NCBI GenBank assembly: GCA_013397435.1
Contig: VZRG01000297.1
Location: 334,007-398,006 of the forward strand
Source: Erythrocercus mccallii
Taxonomy: Eukaryota; Chordata; Aves; Passeriformes; Dicruridae
DNA: 64,000 nucleotides
Reading direction: 5' to 3'
A program made the translations under genes and the position numbers. Below are positions 48,148-60,975 of this stretch, in pieces. Position 1 is the first letter of the stretch. Each line of letters opens with the position of its first letter. The notes beneath the pieces are model-generated. The model made no database searches, was not told the DNA's origin, and worked only from the letters and a program-made list of their open reading frames with translations.

Positions 48148-48225
48148 ACAGAATAACAGAGTAATTCAAATTGAAAGGGACCTCTGGAGTTCTTGAGTCA
48201 GGTGTCCTGTTCAGAGCATGGTCAA
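48148..48225 (-). mobile_element. CR1 LINE 3' tail fragment
   Basis: ATCACAGAATAACAGAGTAA followed by AAAGGGACCTCTGGAGTTC and TGTTCAGAGCATGGTC is the reversed end of a CR1. Only about 80 bases survive or were inserted. Confidence 0.75.
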
Positions 48226-48440
48226 CCAAAAAAACCCACCAGAATAAATGAATAGGAAAAGTGGCCCAATCACTCTAAAGTTAATCTGCCTTTTAAGTCA
48301 ACAGCAGTATAAATATGCTGGAGTAGTAGGTACTTAGGCAGATAGCTTTCTTTATCTGTAACAAGAGTATGCAGCAGGAGTTGTACCAGTCTTTTCACAG
48401 TGGGTTACACGTGGAAAGCATTAGGAAGTGGAAAGGGCAG

Positions 48441-48523
48441 AATAAGGAAGTATAAGGAAGTATAAGGAAGTATAAGGAAGTATAAGGAAGTATAAGGAAG
48501 TATAAGGAAGTATAAGGAAGTAT
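48441..48523. repeat. 10-bp minisatellite (TATAAGGAAG)n
   Basis: Seven exact tandem copies of TATAAGGAAG at 48451-48520, with a near-copy before and a partial copy after. Perfect identity between units suggests recent expansion and length polymorphism. Confidence 0.98.
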
Positions 48524-50577
48524 TCTCCTTTGCTTGATGGAAAGCAACAGAGCTTGCTAGGTTGCATGGTGTGACCTATGGAAGGGCATGTGCCAGTAAA
48601 AGAGGAAGTGGTAAAATCTGCTGAGTTTTGGTTACTGAAGTGTTAAATTACAGAAAAGTGGGAAAGGTTTGTGCCTTTCTACCTCAGACTAACTTGGAAA
48701 GAGTCATTCACTGAAGACAGTCAAACTGCCAGGGGTTAGCTAAAGCTTCATGTGTGAGATATTTTTCGTCCACCTCATAATTTAAACCCAAGACAACATC
48801 TAAATTCTAATTTTCTTTTGGTCTCTTCTCAAAAAAATGTTTTAAAAAATAGCAATAGGATAGGACAACACAGAGAATAAAGGTAAGGGCCAAGGAAGAT
48901 ATGTTTAAAGCAAACAACATGTATAATAGCTATAGATAAAGACATGTGCGTGAGTCATGTTGATGCTTTTGTGGATGCCATAGTTTCATCATTATCTGCT
49001 CTGCTACCATCGATCATGCTCCACCCCCACAAAAATTTGTAATGAAAACATGCAGGACCAAAGAAGCTATTCAAATACACACTAACTGCATATCTGAGCC
49101 AAAAGTCAAATATTTGTCATCAACTTTGGTAAACTGTTACTTCTCATCAGGTTTGATTTAGTGTTGTTTATTCCCAGGAACACCCATCATATATTGTTTG
49201 TATTAGGATAGGGTCAAGAAGGGAAGAGAAACCATTTCAGGATCTCAATCTCTGTGATTATTCTAGCCATAAATAGCAAGAAAAAATCAGAGTAGAGAGC
49301 AAAAGAAATTTTGTGTACAACCTTGCAAATTTGATTTGGTTAGAATCAGAAACCTTAAATTTCTTCCAAACAACACCTATGTCTGTGAACCCAAATGCTA
49401 TGTGACCTAAATTAATAAATGCTTTGAGTAAGACCTCTGCCTTCTTCTATAAATTGAGAGAAATAAATTCTATAAATTGAGAGAAATTGTGCCTGTGACT
49501 TTATGGAACCATCCTGGGCCCCTGTGTTGATAGCCCATGTTTTATAACAACCAGACGATGGCTGTTTCACATGACAGGATGAACAGCCAGATAATCCTGT
49601 AAGGCAGAGCACCTTCCATCTCACTTGGAAGGCATTCCCTAAATGCAGATAACAGCTGTTTATTCTACAATGTGCTTCTGTTCATTTGGCAGCCAAAGCC
49701 CTGTGACAATTGAGTAATCCATGCTTTCTGCAGGCCTTTGGTGAACTGTGGTAACCCTTCTGGCTGCTGCTGCTCACTTGTCTTGGACAATACAGGCAGG
49801 TTTGAAAATTTTCTTGTGGGCTGGCACTGCCTAGAGCCACAATTTTACAAACAGTTGTTTATCTGGGTGTCTTCCATTGCACTAGAATAACCCCATGACT
49901 GGGACCCCCATTGATACCCATTGATAAATGCCCTCTCAGAGTAAATGCCCTCTCAGAGAAACCACATACCCAACAATAGCGTATGTTCTACATTTAATTG
50001 TGATTTTGCAAATACTGCACTGGTTGTAAACACATCAGCTAAGCAATAACTGTAGATACATGCACAGGCAATGTAGGAGTCTTTGTTAAAGAAAGAACAT
50101 CCACTGAAAATTGTACCTACTAACATAGTGCTTGCTTGCAGCTAATTACTGTAACTTCCAGGGGGTGCTAGGTCTAATCAATGATTTCCATTTGTGTTTT
50201 TAATTTTTTAATTATTCAAATAAACTTTACATTAAATAGTATCTATATATTTTTTGGGAGTCAAATATGCAAACTGGGCACAATAAGAGGCAATAGGCAC
50301 CCACAGGGTAATGCAGATTCTGTTCCTATGCCTCTAGCAGTTAGGCAATATAACATTAATAAAATAAAATAAGAAATAGTTCAGCAAGATCTACTGTTGA
50401 GGCCAGAGCAGCCAACACAGCAAACAGCTGAAAAGCCCATACTAGTGTGCTCTTGTTAACAGAAATTAATAAAACGTGTATATATATATTTATCTATATA
50501 TCTGTTTAATTAACTGTGGTTTTGAACACAAATATCATCAAAATGTTAAAAACAGCATGAAAAAAATCCCAATGAGG
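48524..50577. other. Unannotated stretch with small tandem duplications
   Basis: No gene recognised. A unit with core TTCTATAAATTGAGAGAAA is duplicated at about 49445-49488. At 49907-49959 two different tandem pairs lie back to back (CCCATTGATA twice, then TAAATGCCCTCTCAGAG twice). TA-rich microsatellite-like sequence is near 50478-50504. Confidence 0.7.
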
Positions 50578-50900
50578 GTCATGGGATCATGGGATAATTT
50601 GGATTAGAAGGGACCACAGGAGATCTCTAGCCCAAACTCCTTCTCATACAGGGTCTCCAAGGGATCAGACCAGGGCATTCAGTGTGTTGTCTAGTTACAT
50701 TCTGAAATTCTCAAGGATGGGGGTGACAGCTTCTCTGAACAGCTTGCTCCACTGGCTGGCTGTGCTCATGGTGGTGCAATTTCTCATTGCACCAATGTGG
50801 ACCTCTCCTGGGTTGGATTATGCTTGTTTCCCTCTCTCCTGCCAGGCATTTCTGTCATCTCATTCCAGTTGCAACCTTCAATCACTAGAACTGTGGCATT
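50578..50900 (-). mobile_element. CR1 LINE 3' fragment
   Basis: Reverse-orientation CR1: GGGATCATGGGATAATTTGG (tail), AGAAGGGACCACAGGAGATC, GGGTCTCCAAGGGATCAGAC, then a diverged body. Right boundary uncertain. It includes a chance 9-bp hairpin TGGTGCAAT/ATTGCACCA at 50772-50794. Confidence 0.75.
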
Positions 50901-52560
50901 AAACCCTTATCAGTTTGCAGACTCTATATATTTCCATTGAAAGTACAGCTCTCTCTACGGTAAATTTAAACTTTCTGAACAGGTAGTGATTTTCTGTAGT
51001 CCTTTGACAAGTTGTTTAGGACCACCACCTGGAAAACACTGTCAAAATGCATTCCCAGTTAAAGACCTGTCAAGTTTCAGCACAGAAGTCTGGGGAGCAG
51101 AATGGTAGACCACCAGTCTAATTGGAAAGATGATCCTTAGGAGCAGATGGCTAGCCATGAAGAAATCTTAACACCACCAATGAAGTAAATTTATTAAGGT
51201 GAAGAGAAAAAGGTACAATAGAGAAAACATAATCTCTCTTCACTAATGAGGAAGAGCTGGCACCCAAACTGCTTGTAAATCAGTTGAGCTCCAGTTCTTT
51301 CAGGGTTAGTCTTGAAGCTCCTATCCCCTAAGGAGCTATTCCTTGTCTCATCCTATGTATCATCTTCCATGTGCCACACATTATATACCAGTTGGGAGTT
51401 GCTGGTTTTATCTATACAGTGATGCACTGCATGGTAATTCATTGCTCTCTGACATGTCAGAAATTTTTTTAATGATGTGCTTCTGCTACTCCAAAATAGG
51501 GTGAACTTTGAATATTAAGTTTTATTTACATTAGGCATTAATTTAGATAACGTGGCGAATCCAACATCCTCACAGCATAACTCAAACTCCTTTTGACGAA
51601 TTCCTTCTGTTTGAACAAATAATCTTTAATAGTTTTTCCTTCTTTGGCATGAGTCAAAGGTGAAGAAGTCATTACAAATACGAATAGTTCTGTCAAAAAG
51701 TCTGTAGCATGCTAAAAGGCACATAAGCTGTCTACTTGTGACACTTTAGTGACATCAAAGAGCAGTACCTTGAACAGATCTTATTTCTCTGTAGAATGGA
51801 AGGAAGAAGTGGAGGGATCACATTCAGGTTTAAAATAAGAGCTCTCCTAGGGATGTGGCAGTACATAATCGAATTCTAAGTCTAGGTGAATTTGCAATCT
51901 GATGCAATTCTAGTATCAGTCACGAATTCAGAAGTCATTGCATGATATCGTTCTAGATCTTTAATTACAACCCTGTCTAGGCAGTTATTTAAATACATGT
52001 TAAACTCTCACTTCAACAGGATCACTCACATGATTCCAAGTTAAAACACATGCTTGACTGAGTGTCTAGCTTAATCATGGCAAAGCTTGATTAATTCCTA
52101 AATCAAACCAAGTAAAGATCCTCACAGATAAAAGGAATTTGGACTGGCCCCTCAAACTAGGTGCACTATCCCATGCCAGGGCAGGTAAGGCACAAGGGTT
52201 GAATAGAAGCATGACACAAGATGATTCACATAGTATTGATCTTTAAGGAGGCTGTTAGGTAGATTATTCACTGATGTAACTCTGACATAGCACTCAGCAA
52301 TGCTGACAAAACAATGCTGATAGGCAAGTACTCAGATTTACTGGCAGAACGATAGGACAGCAAAGTGGGGAGTGCAGAGGCTCACTGCCCCGGTTATCTC
52401 TACCACTTCATACCAATGAGGTACAACTGAAAACCAGTTTTCAACACAATAATACCTATTCATACATTCTCGGCATAGCAAATGAAAAAAGGACTACCTT
52501 TACTGTTGTGCTACTGTCCCTAGTGTAGCTTTTTCTCATTCATTAGTTCAACATCCAATC
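50901..52560. other. Unannotated stretch
   Basis: About 1.7 kb with no recognised gene or element. Confidence 0.5.
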
Positions 52561-53320
52561 TGTTATAAATGAATTCACCAATTCAGTTATTAATAATCAT
52601 AATAAATTTATTGATTACAAAATGGATAAAAATTAAAAAGTCGCGAGCCAAAAGCCCAAAGTGCCGGGCCTAGGACCCCGGCACTGGTGGAACAGAGTGA
52701 CACAGTCTATCTGAGCAATCCCTCTCTGTCCACAAATTGTCTTTGTGTGGTCCAGGTTTTATACGGTTTCTTGTAGCCCCTGGCTAGGACTTACAATGGA
52801 AGAATACAGTTCCTTTGATAGGAAAAAGGTTTTCCTGATTGAACAATGTAGTTTCAGGTACGGCTGGGTGGGTTTCCCGATTTGCCTGAAACGGCAGTAC
52901 CAGTTCTTTGATTACTTCACATTCGATTTAAAAGAACCTTTACTTCAGCCTGAAGAGGGGTTGATGTCTCTTGATGGCCAGTGATTGTCTCGGAGCTATT
53001 TTTAGTACTGGTGGAAATAAGTGTGCAGTCCAGCTGAAAGGAGTTGTTTTGGGAAGGGGTGTCCCAGCTGATGATGAGATCAAGATAGTTTTCTTCACAC
53101 CTCTTGAGGTATGAATGGTGAGTTTGTGGCTGTTTGGGGAACAATAGCTCCCCCACTTATCTCTGGAATGCAAATGTAGGTCCCCTCCCTGGATTGCAGT
53201 TTCTTACACCGTGGTTTTGCCTCGGAAAATCTTGCTTATAAAGAAATTATTTTTGAATTACAGTAGTATATATTTATAAAATATTCCAGCATAAATTATC
53301 CCTTATATTCATCTATAACA
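52561..53320 (-). mobile_element. Solo LTR, subfamily A, minus strand
   Basis: 760 bp. Flanks CAATC (52556-52560) and CAGTC (53321-53325) differ at one base. TATA box (complement 52757-52763), poly(A) signal (complement 52607-52612). R stem-loop at 52660-52685 has the longest stem in the window, 9 bp (AGTGCCGGG/CCCGGCACT), around CCTAGG. ORFs inside are fortuitous. Diverged from 38926-39691, so an older copy. Confidence 0.9.
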
Positions 53321-54169
53321 CAGTCCATCTGCTGGACACCAAATGACACCCAGGATTCTTAGTAATGTCTCAGCTATTACACACACAGCCAAGGTATGCA
53401 ATTTAATTCTGTATGATTTGGCTAAACCAAACTGGATTTTCTTTCCGTTGGGTCTGATGGATTATATCCATTCCAGGTTTCAGGTTTCTGGTTCCTCCTC
53501 TTGAGATGCTATTAGTCTACACATTAAAAAAATACACCTTTGTTTATAAATATGAAATCTAGAAAGAAAATAATTCCATTGCATCAAGTTGTTTCTGTTC
53601 AAACTTCCCCAAATGGTCTCTTTCAAGCAGAATCCAAGTTCAGAAAAACTTCAGCTCTGTAAAAAAAGGAAGCAGTCATTTTTTATTAGCTTTCCTTCTA
53701 ACTCACTTTAGATTTCAGCTATAATACGCATAGTATTATAACAGAAGCATTACAGTTCTGGTTTCATCTGAAGTATTCCAGTCCCATTGTGATTAGATTT
53801 GGGATGTGGAATGTTGGAGGTCTTTTTGAGGAACCAATATTGAAAGAAAATAAAAATGTTTAGAGAAAATATTTAGAGAAAAGTATTACAATGTTGCTGT
53901 AAGTGACAAACCTGTGCCATCTTTTATAAACTCTGACACTCCAAAACTAAACAATATATAACAGTTATAGGGCCTCAAGATACATGTGAAACTAATCTGG
54001 TGAGAAATGCAAGAAATGTATCTGTTTATATAAAGAGCAAAAAGGCAAAAGCCAAGTTATACTAAACCTAATGAAGTCATGACAAAGATATAGACAATAT
54101 ACTTTAGCCACTCTCCTCTTTTCTCAGTTCTCATAAAAAGTCATCACTACCGATTGTAAGGAATAGAAA
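53321..54169. other. Unannotated stretch between LTRs
   Basis: No viral internal sequence and no recognised gene; the two flanking LTRs are of opposite orientation and different subfamilies. Confidence 0.55.
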
Positions 54170-54770
54170 TGTGATATATGGTGTGCAATAATTCATGTTT
54201 TATAAAATATATAGTATAAAAGTCACTCAGGCTTGCGAATCCCAATTGCTCTCAATATTGGAATGCTCCTGCCAGGGGCAGGGGAATCACTGATTTCCAG
54301 TACAATCCAGGGTGGCACAAAAGAAGGGAATGCCCATCGTGGAGGGCGATGGCCCATGATGGCACGACACTTAACGCCTGATACGAATCTTATCTTCATC
54401 GTCAACAGATGTGCATCCCAATACTCAGTTTCCAGAAATCTAATCAAGCAGTTGTCCTTTCTCAGAAAACCACTCCACAGACAGACTGGCAGCAAAGACA
54501 AAGAGACACCTGCATGTATTTCCAACACGAGAGAGACAAAGAAAATATGAAGTAACCCACCACCCAGGTTAGAAGCTGTATAAAAGCAGACCCTGCAAAG
54601 AATGAATTAGTGAACTCTGGGGATTTGGTGCAACAGAGGCCAGACCTGTGGTTCACCCAGTGCCAACCCTGGGCTCGGCACTGGTCCTTGTTTGTGGCTT
54701 TCTCGATATTTTATTTGCCAATTTTTCAAAAAATTATTTTGTTAATAAAATCAGCTACTTATTTATAACA
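54170..54770 (+). mobile_element. Solo LTR, subfamily D
   Basis: About 601 bp from TGTGATATAT to TTATAACA. TATA box at 54579-54585, R stem-loop at 54657-54684 with perfect 8-bp stem CCAGTGCC/GGCACTGG, AATAAA at 54744-54749. AGAAA lies directly left (54165-54169), and AGAAA recurs at 54780-54784 after nine CAAA-like bases, so the target duplication may be displaced by a small expansion. Partner copy at 41721-42303. ORFs on both strands are fortuitous. Confidence 0.88.
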
Positions 54771-54784
54771 CAAACAAACAGAAA

Positions 54785-55696
54785 AAACCCACATTTTTAG
54801 TATAGCTGGTGTTTGGTGCTGACACTCATGAAACATTTGTGACAACAAGGGCTTAACAGAGTCTTTCAAAAGACCATACTGCAACAAGCCAGCATACAGT
54901 TGCACATATTTCAAATTTAAAACTATAACAACAGAAGCTAGGCTTTGAAATAGGAGGTCAAGCTCCTGTTAATTCTTCTGTGTGTGGACCTCTGTATGCA
55001 TTTTCATTATTGACCATTAGAAAGAAGAATTGGTCAGGGGAGGTGTAGAAGGCTCCATGACACCATTTTAACCTTTCTTTTCCTTAACCTCTTGCTATTA
55101 TGTGGCAAATAGAAATCTAAATTGTAGGAAATAGTTACTTTTACAAAAGCATAAACACACATGCTTAAAGACAAACAAGAAAAAGAAATGTCCAACAAAG
55201 GGGTAAACAAATAGACCAATTTTCTCTGCCACCCCATTCCTGATGCAGGAATTTTCACAGAATGAATAGAGTCTACTTTGAAGACTCAGGTCAGGCAGAA
55301 GCAGTTTACAGATATGGGAAGGAGCACAGAGCGACAGAGTTCAGCCTTCTATCTATATGAACCCTGACTTACAAGTAAGTACTAAGGCTTGTATAGATTT
55401 AGCACATCTCTAATTGCACCATGAAGGGGCCTGATATGGCAAAGGAGCATCTACACAGAAGGAACTTTGTTCCTGCACATGTAGCTGTGTGGGCCTGATA
55501 AGTAAAAACTGCAGCCAGGCAACCTTGACATACGTTTTTTCCTCTGGTCTGCATTTGGCCTGTGAGATTATTGTGCCCTTGACCAACCTTCAGGCCTAGC
55601 AAGGCTTCCACACAATTAATTATCTGAAAAAATAACAATGTTTCAGGCCTCAAAAGATAGTTTTTTTCCTCTTGTTGCCAGCTTTTTTATCAAGAC
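54785..55696. other. Unannotated stretch
   Basis: About 0.9 kb, nothing recognised. Confidence 0.5.
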
Positions 55697-56369
55697 TGTT
55701 ATAGATGAAGCAGGCAATCGAATTGAGATAACAAAAGAATTTTATTATTTACAAAATAATTCAGGGAAAAGCCACGAAACAAACCGACAAAGTGCCGGGC
55801 CTAGGAATCTGGCACTGGTGAAGAGAGACACGTCTATCTAGCCAACTCCTCTCTGTCCACATGTTGCCTTTCGGCAGTCCAGTTTTTATACCCTTTTAGA
55901 TAACCCCTGACTAGGGCTGACAATAGAAAGACAATGTTCTCTTATGCTGCAGATGTTGTTCATAATAGACAAATATTGGTCTCCGGCTTGGCTGAAGAGG
56001 TTTCTTAGTGCTGTTGAAGAGTTGTCTTAGTCCTGCTGAGGAGGGGTCTTGGTTTCCCTGAAAAGATTTATTGTAAGGGGTGCTTATCTTGATTCACTCT
56101 CCAAGGAACCATTGATAGAGGCAGATGGCTTGCTGTTGAGGTTCCCTATTATCAGCTGCGGATTGGGCATGAATTGATGGCCACAGCCATCTGCACGCGG
56201 TTCTCCACCTAGCTTTCGAATGCAAATGAAGACTCCCCTCCCAGGTTTCAAGGTTTCCCCTAGAAATGGCTGTTTGGAGTTGGCTTTACCAAAAACAAAT
56301 TTCAACTATATTATTTTATACACAATATAAACCCCTATGCACGAATTATTCCAACACACATATATAACA
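55697..56369 (-). mobile_element. Solo LTR, subfamily A, minus strand
   Basis: 673 bp. TATA box (complement 55884-55890), poly(A) signal (complement 55741-55746), R stem-loop at 55791-55816 (AGTGCC/GGCACT, CCTAGG in the loop). Left flank AAGAC (55692-55696), right AGCC (56370-56373), an imperfect duplication. About 90 bp shorter than other subfamily A copies, implying internal deletions. Confidence 0.9.
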
Positions 56370-59112
56370 AGCCTTACCAACAATTCTTTCTCCTCTTGTT
56401 TTTGTAGCATGTGATATCCAAAAAAGCAGAGAATTTAAAACTTCAGATGTTACTGGTGGAGTAAAATAGAGCGGTGTCAATTGCTCTTTACTAAATCTTG
56501 CTTTACTCTTCTTCACTGGTTTTGTCTTTATGCAAGCGGTACCCCATTTCTCCTTCAGGAATCACTCCCCCCACTGGCTATGAAGCAATAACGTGAGTGG
56601 AGCTTGCAGGCTGACCCAGTACAGTTCTCTTCCCATTTGGCAATCATTTCTGTTATCACAAATCTCTCTCTCTAAACAGTTTTTGTTAAATAACTTGATA
56701 AACTAGAAAAGTTTTTTAAAAAGCATGTGATCCTCCAGCAGGGTAGTCTACCTACTTACGTAATTACATGAGATTGTCATGACTGCAGATTTGACATCTG
56801 CAAAAAATACTTTCTCTGAAAAGAGACGAAAACATATCTAAAACGTTCTGCAGAGAGGCATTTACTGCATGATTGTTAATTCAAGGCTTGTGGCATTCTT
56901 AAAATATTTTTAATTGAGTTTTAAGAGTATTAAGAAACTTGTAGTACCTATGACAATCTGCCTTTGTATTTTCCTGCACAATTAAGCAAAAGCTAAAAGC
57001 TCCCAGGCATAACTCAGAGCAAATTTTCTTCCTGCAGCCAGGAAGGATAGTTTGTTTTAAAACAGAACCAAGGAAAAAAAGGGCATCAGCATTTCAAATC
57101 ATCTCTTTGGCACTACTCTACAGATTTCCTTTTCTCTGTCTGAGCCACATGAAGTGTATATCTTCCTCCCACACCTAACTCTCACCATACAACTTTGTGT
57201 GTTGGGCTCTTGAACAGAGCTCACTACACACCAGCCCCACTATGGGGCTTGGCTCTAGATGAACACAAGAGAGCTCACTGAAGAGCTGAGAGCTGGAGTA
57301 GTGCATGGGAGATTTTCTTTGCTTGGCTACAAATCACAGCAGCAAGTTTCAAACATGACCTGCCAAGGGGTGAGGGAAAGAGGGATGTGGACAGGGTTAA
57401 TGCCAAGTACCATCAAGCAAAACCTGCAGAACAGCTAGACAGCTGCTGGGAGCCAAGCTAAGGACTTCGTTGAGTGGACATCCACTAAATCTGAGATTGA
57501 AGGCAATCTAAAGTTCAGACCACAAGTACAATTGCACTGGACCTGAAACATAAAAATATCATTGGGAGAAATGTGATATCATTTCAGGACTTGTTGTTGT
57601 ATATGGATGACTTGACCTTCTAAGAGTATTCAGCTATTCCAGCTTTAAAAAAAAGTGTGTCTTTCCAAGAGTCTCAGAATTATATGCCCTAGGCTCAAGC
57701 AGCCCATCTGCAAACCTCCAGACACCCAATTTTAATTTTCAATAACCAAGCAATGCCTCTTGTCTGAGACCACAGCAACAACCCACAGAGCAACAGCTGG
57801 AAATCAGTACTAGTACAATGCTGATTTACCTGCAGGGTGACAAGAGGAAAAATTTAAACATTTCTGCCTTTGGGAATTAAAATTTCTGTCTGACTGTGTG
57901 TGAAGACCATGAGCACGTGGGAAAGCTGCAGCTTCCAGCAAAGGAGCTTCCAGACAACAGCTGGAGCTGCAAAGAGAGAAGCTGCAACTTAGCAAAGGAA
58001 CAGTCTTCAGCCACTTTTGGAGGCTACGACATCTTGGTGTATCTACAAATGCAGGAAGAAAACTTTCAACTGGTGTAAATCTGTATGGCAATGATAACTA
58101 CAAGGGATTGGTGCAAGTTATAACAGAGACAGTAACGTCAGTTTTGACAGACACCCAGAAAGGTCTTACAGCAGTAAAGATCACCTTCTTCTCTATCTGC
58201 ATGAGTCTAACCACAGTGGTACTTGGACCCACATGTGCCCCCTATGCTGCTAGGGCAACTACTAGTAACAGTAGTAACTAAGAGTTCTCAGAAAACTTCT
58301 AGTTTTACCACTCCATTTGCACTATAGGACCTACTCTATGTCTTACAGACCAAGGAGTACTGGCAAAGCTATTAATACTTTAGCTGCAAGATGCTATCTT
58401 GGTACAGTTATTGAGCTTTTACTTGCTATTAGATTTCTTCTGCTTTACATGCAAAGATGGCTGTAGCTTAGATGGCCTCAATCAAGATTTATACTCTCTG
58501 GAAACCTGAGATAATTTAGAAAATGAAGAAAGATAAACCAGGCTCTCTTTTACATGTCTATAATTTAGTATATGTTGATGATCTCTTGAAATATGTGTAT
58601 ATATATATATATGTGATTTTCATACCTTCTTTTTCCTTAGCTATTACCCAGTCCAAATCTCTGATCTATATTAAGATGTTTATGCCAGCACAAGAAAGGA
58701 TTATTCAGGAAATAGGAAACAGAGAGAGAAGAGAAAATACCAGAATTGGTATATCCCCTGAGAAGGGGAAAGGCTCATACAACACAGAAGTCAAAATACT
58801 TTGAGTTTTTTTCTGGCACCAATCTAGTAGCATATGTGACATCCTAAGCCTAAGTCCCAGCAAACAATATTCTACACTATTAAAAGCACTCAAAAGGCAG
58901 AAATGCAGTGCCACGTACAGCAGCTTCTGATATTTTAGAATTTTTTCTTCCAAAATAGCAAAAATATAAGTCAGCTATTTTATGTAAAAAAAAAAGTGAA
59001 AAAATCCCTTCTAGAATCACATGTATCTTACTAGGTTGAAGAGATCTCTTTTATCTCTTGTCTGACATTACATGTTGCAGCATGGCATGGCATAACACAT
59101 CAAATAGTATTT
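56370..59112. other. Unannotated stretch
   Basis: About 2.7 kb with no recognised gene or element. A short (TA)n tract is at 58597-58612. ORFs under 95 codons, none recognised. Confidence 0.5.
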
Positions 59113-60975
59113 AGAGTCATAGAACCATAGACTCACAAAACGGTTTGCATTGAAAGGGACCTTAAAGATTGCCCACTTCCAACCCCCATGCCATGGGTAG
59201 GGACACTGCCCATTAGACAAGGCTGCTCAGAGCCCCATCCAACCTGGCCCTGAACACTTCCAGGGATGAGGAATCCACAGCTTCTCTGGGTACCTGTTCC
59301 AGTGCTTCGCCACCCTCACAGTAGGGAATTACTTCCTTATATCCAATTCAAACTTACCATCTTGCAGTTTAAATCCATTTCCCCTTGCCTTATCATAACA
59401 TGCCCTTGTAAAAAGTCCCTTTCCAGCTGCCTTGTAGACCACTTTAGGTATGAAAGGCTGCTTTAAAGTCCTCCTGAAGCCTTCTCCAGGTTGAACAGCC
59501 CCAACTGTCTCAGCCTGCCTTCATAGAAGAGGTGCTTCAGCCCTCTAACCATCTTAGTGGCTTCCTCTGTCATGCTGTTGGCTCCAGAGTTGGATGCAGT
59601 GCAGAGTACAAGGGGAGAATCACTCCCTTAACCTTCTGGCCACACTGCTCTGGATGCAGACTAGGATTCCATTAGTTTTCTAGGCTGCAAACATCATTGC
59701 CAGTTCATGTTGACCTTCTTGTACAACAATACTTGTAAGTCCTTCCGTCCAGGGCTCCTCTCAATCCACTCTTGGCCAGTCTGTATTTGGGCTTGGGATT
59801 GCCCTGACACAGGTGTAGGACCTTGCACGTGGCCTAGCTGAACTTCATGAGGTTTAAACAGGCCCACCTCTCAAGCTTGTCCAAGTCCCTCAGGATGGCA
59901 TCCCTTCCTTTCAGTTTGACTGCCCTACACAGCTTGCTGTCACTAGTGACCTTGCTGAAGGTGCCCTCAACCCCATGTCCATGTCAGCAACAAACATATT
60001 TTAGAGTATCAGTCCCAATATTGGGACTCCTAAGGGACACCACTCATCACTGGCCTCCACTTGTTCATTGAGCTGTTGACCACAGGTCTTGGAGTGTGAC
60101 TATTGAGCCAATTCCTTATCCATTGAGTGGTCCATCCATCAAATCTGTCTCTCTTCAGTTTAAAGAGTAGGAGTGTCGTGTAGGACAGTGTCAAATAGTT
60201 TGCACAGTTTCAGGTAGAATAATGTCAGTCATCCACCACTTCTGTAATACTGTCATAGAAGGCCATCAAACTTGTCAGGCACAATTTGCCCTTAAGTGAA
60301 GCCATGTTGGTTATCACAAATCACCTCTGTTTTTTCATGTGCCTCAGCATAGTTTCCAGCAGTATCTGCTCCATAATCTTATCAGGCACAGAGGTGAGAC
60401 TGACTATCCTGTAGTCCCCTGGGTGTTCCTTCTTTCCCCTTTTTATAAATGGGGTCATGTTTCCCCTTTTCCAGTCAGTGGAACCTTCATCAGGCTGCCA
60501 CAATGTCTCAAGTGAGACCTTCATCCATCCATTCCCTTAGTACTCACAGCTGCAACTCATCAGGAACCCTGGACTTGTGCACCTTTCCTGACATGGTCTC
60601 AAGCCTGATGTTCTCCCTGCAGCAGGTGGTTCTTCGTTCTCACAGTCCCTGCCTTTGCCTTTTGTGACTTGAGTGATCTGTCTGGAGCACTTGCCAGTGA
60701 AGACCAAGGCAAAAAAAAGTTGTTGAGTATTTCAGACTTTTCCACATCCCAGGTAACCAGATCTCCTGTTTCCTTCCAGAGAAGGCCCATATTTTTCATA
60801 GTTTTCCTTTTATCACCAACATAGCTATAGAAGATAATCTTCTAGCCCTCTGAAATACTTTGCCAGATTTGGTTCTGTCAGGACTTTAGATCTCCTAATC
60901 TGATTTTTGGCTAATCTGATCTTGCTGCTTGGCAGTTCCTCACAGTCTCCTTGTCTTTGTCTCCATCCTCTGTAA
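59113..60975 (-). mobile_element. Long CR1 LINE fragment with decayed ORF2 (reverse transcriptase)
   Basis: About 1.86 kb of CR1 reading right to left: upstream ORF2, the reverse transcriptase region, the C-terminal region and the 3' end at about 59113. Minus-strand translation of 60321-60524 contains IVSLTSVPDKIMEQILLE, characteristic of the start of the CR1 reverse transcriptase. 60599-60799 gives the segment just upstream. Frames are broken by stops and shifts, so it is a dead, 5'-truncated copy lacking the endonuclease. It is the largest CR1 piece in the window. CR1 reverse transcriptase copies the element's RNA at a nicked genomic target; this copy no longer can. Confidence 0.92.
60321..60524 (-). 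pseudogene. CR1 ORF2 reverse transcriptase remnant
   Basis: 67-codon open piece within the long CR1. It contains the DWKRGN and VSLTSVPDKIMEQILLE signatures of the CR1 reverse transcriptase N-terminal part. The catalytic FADD-type box would lie further downstream, in the broken frame towards 59900. No start codon is meaningful because this is a fragment of a longer ancestral frame. Confidence 0.88.

Noticed and set aside
48441..48523. CRISPR-like array
   Set aside because: Units are contiguous 10-mers without spacers, in a vertebrate genome; it is a minisatellite.
50772..50794. 9-bp hairpin TGGTGCAAT/ATTGCACCA
   Set aside because: It lies within a diverged CR1 fragment and is most simply a chance arrangement.
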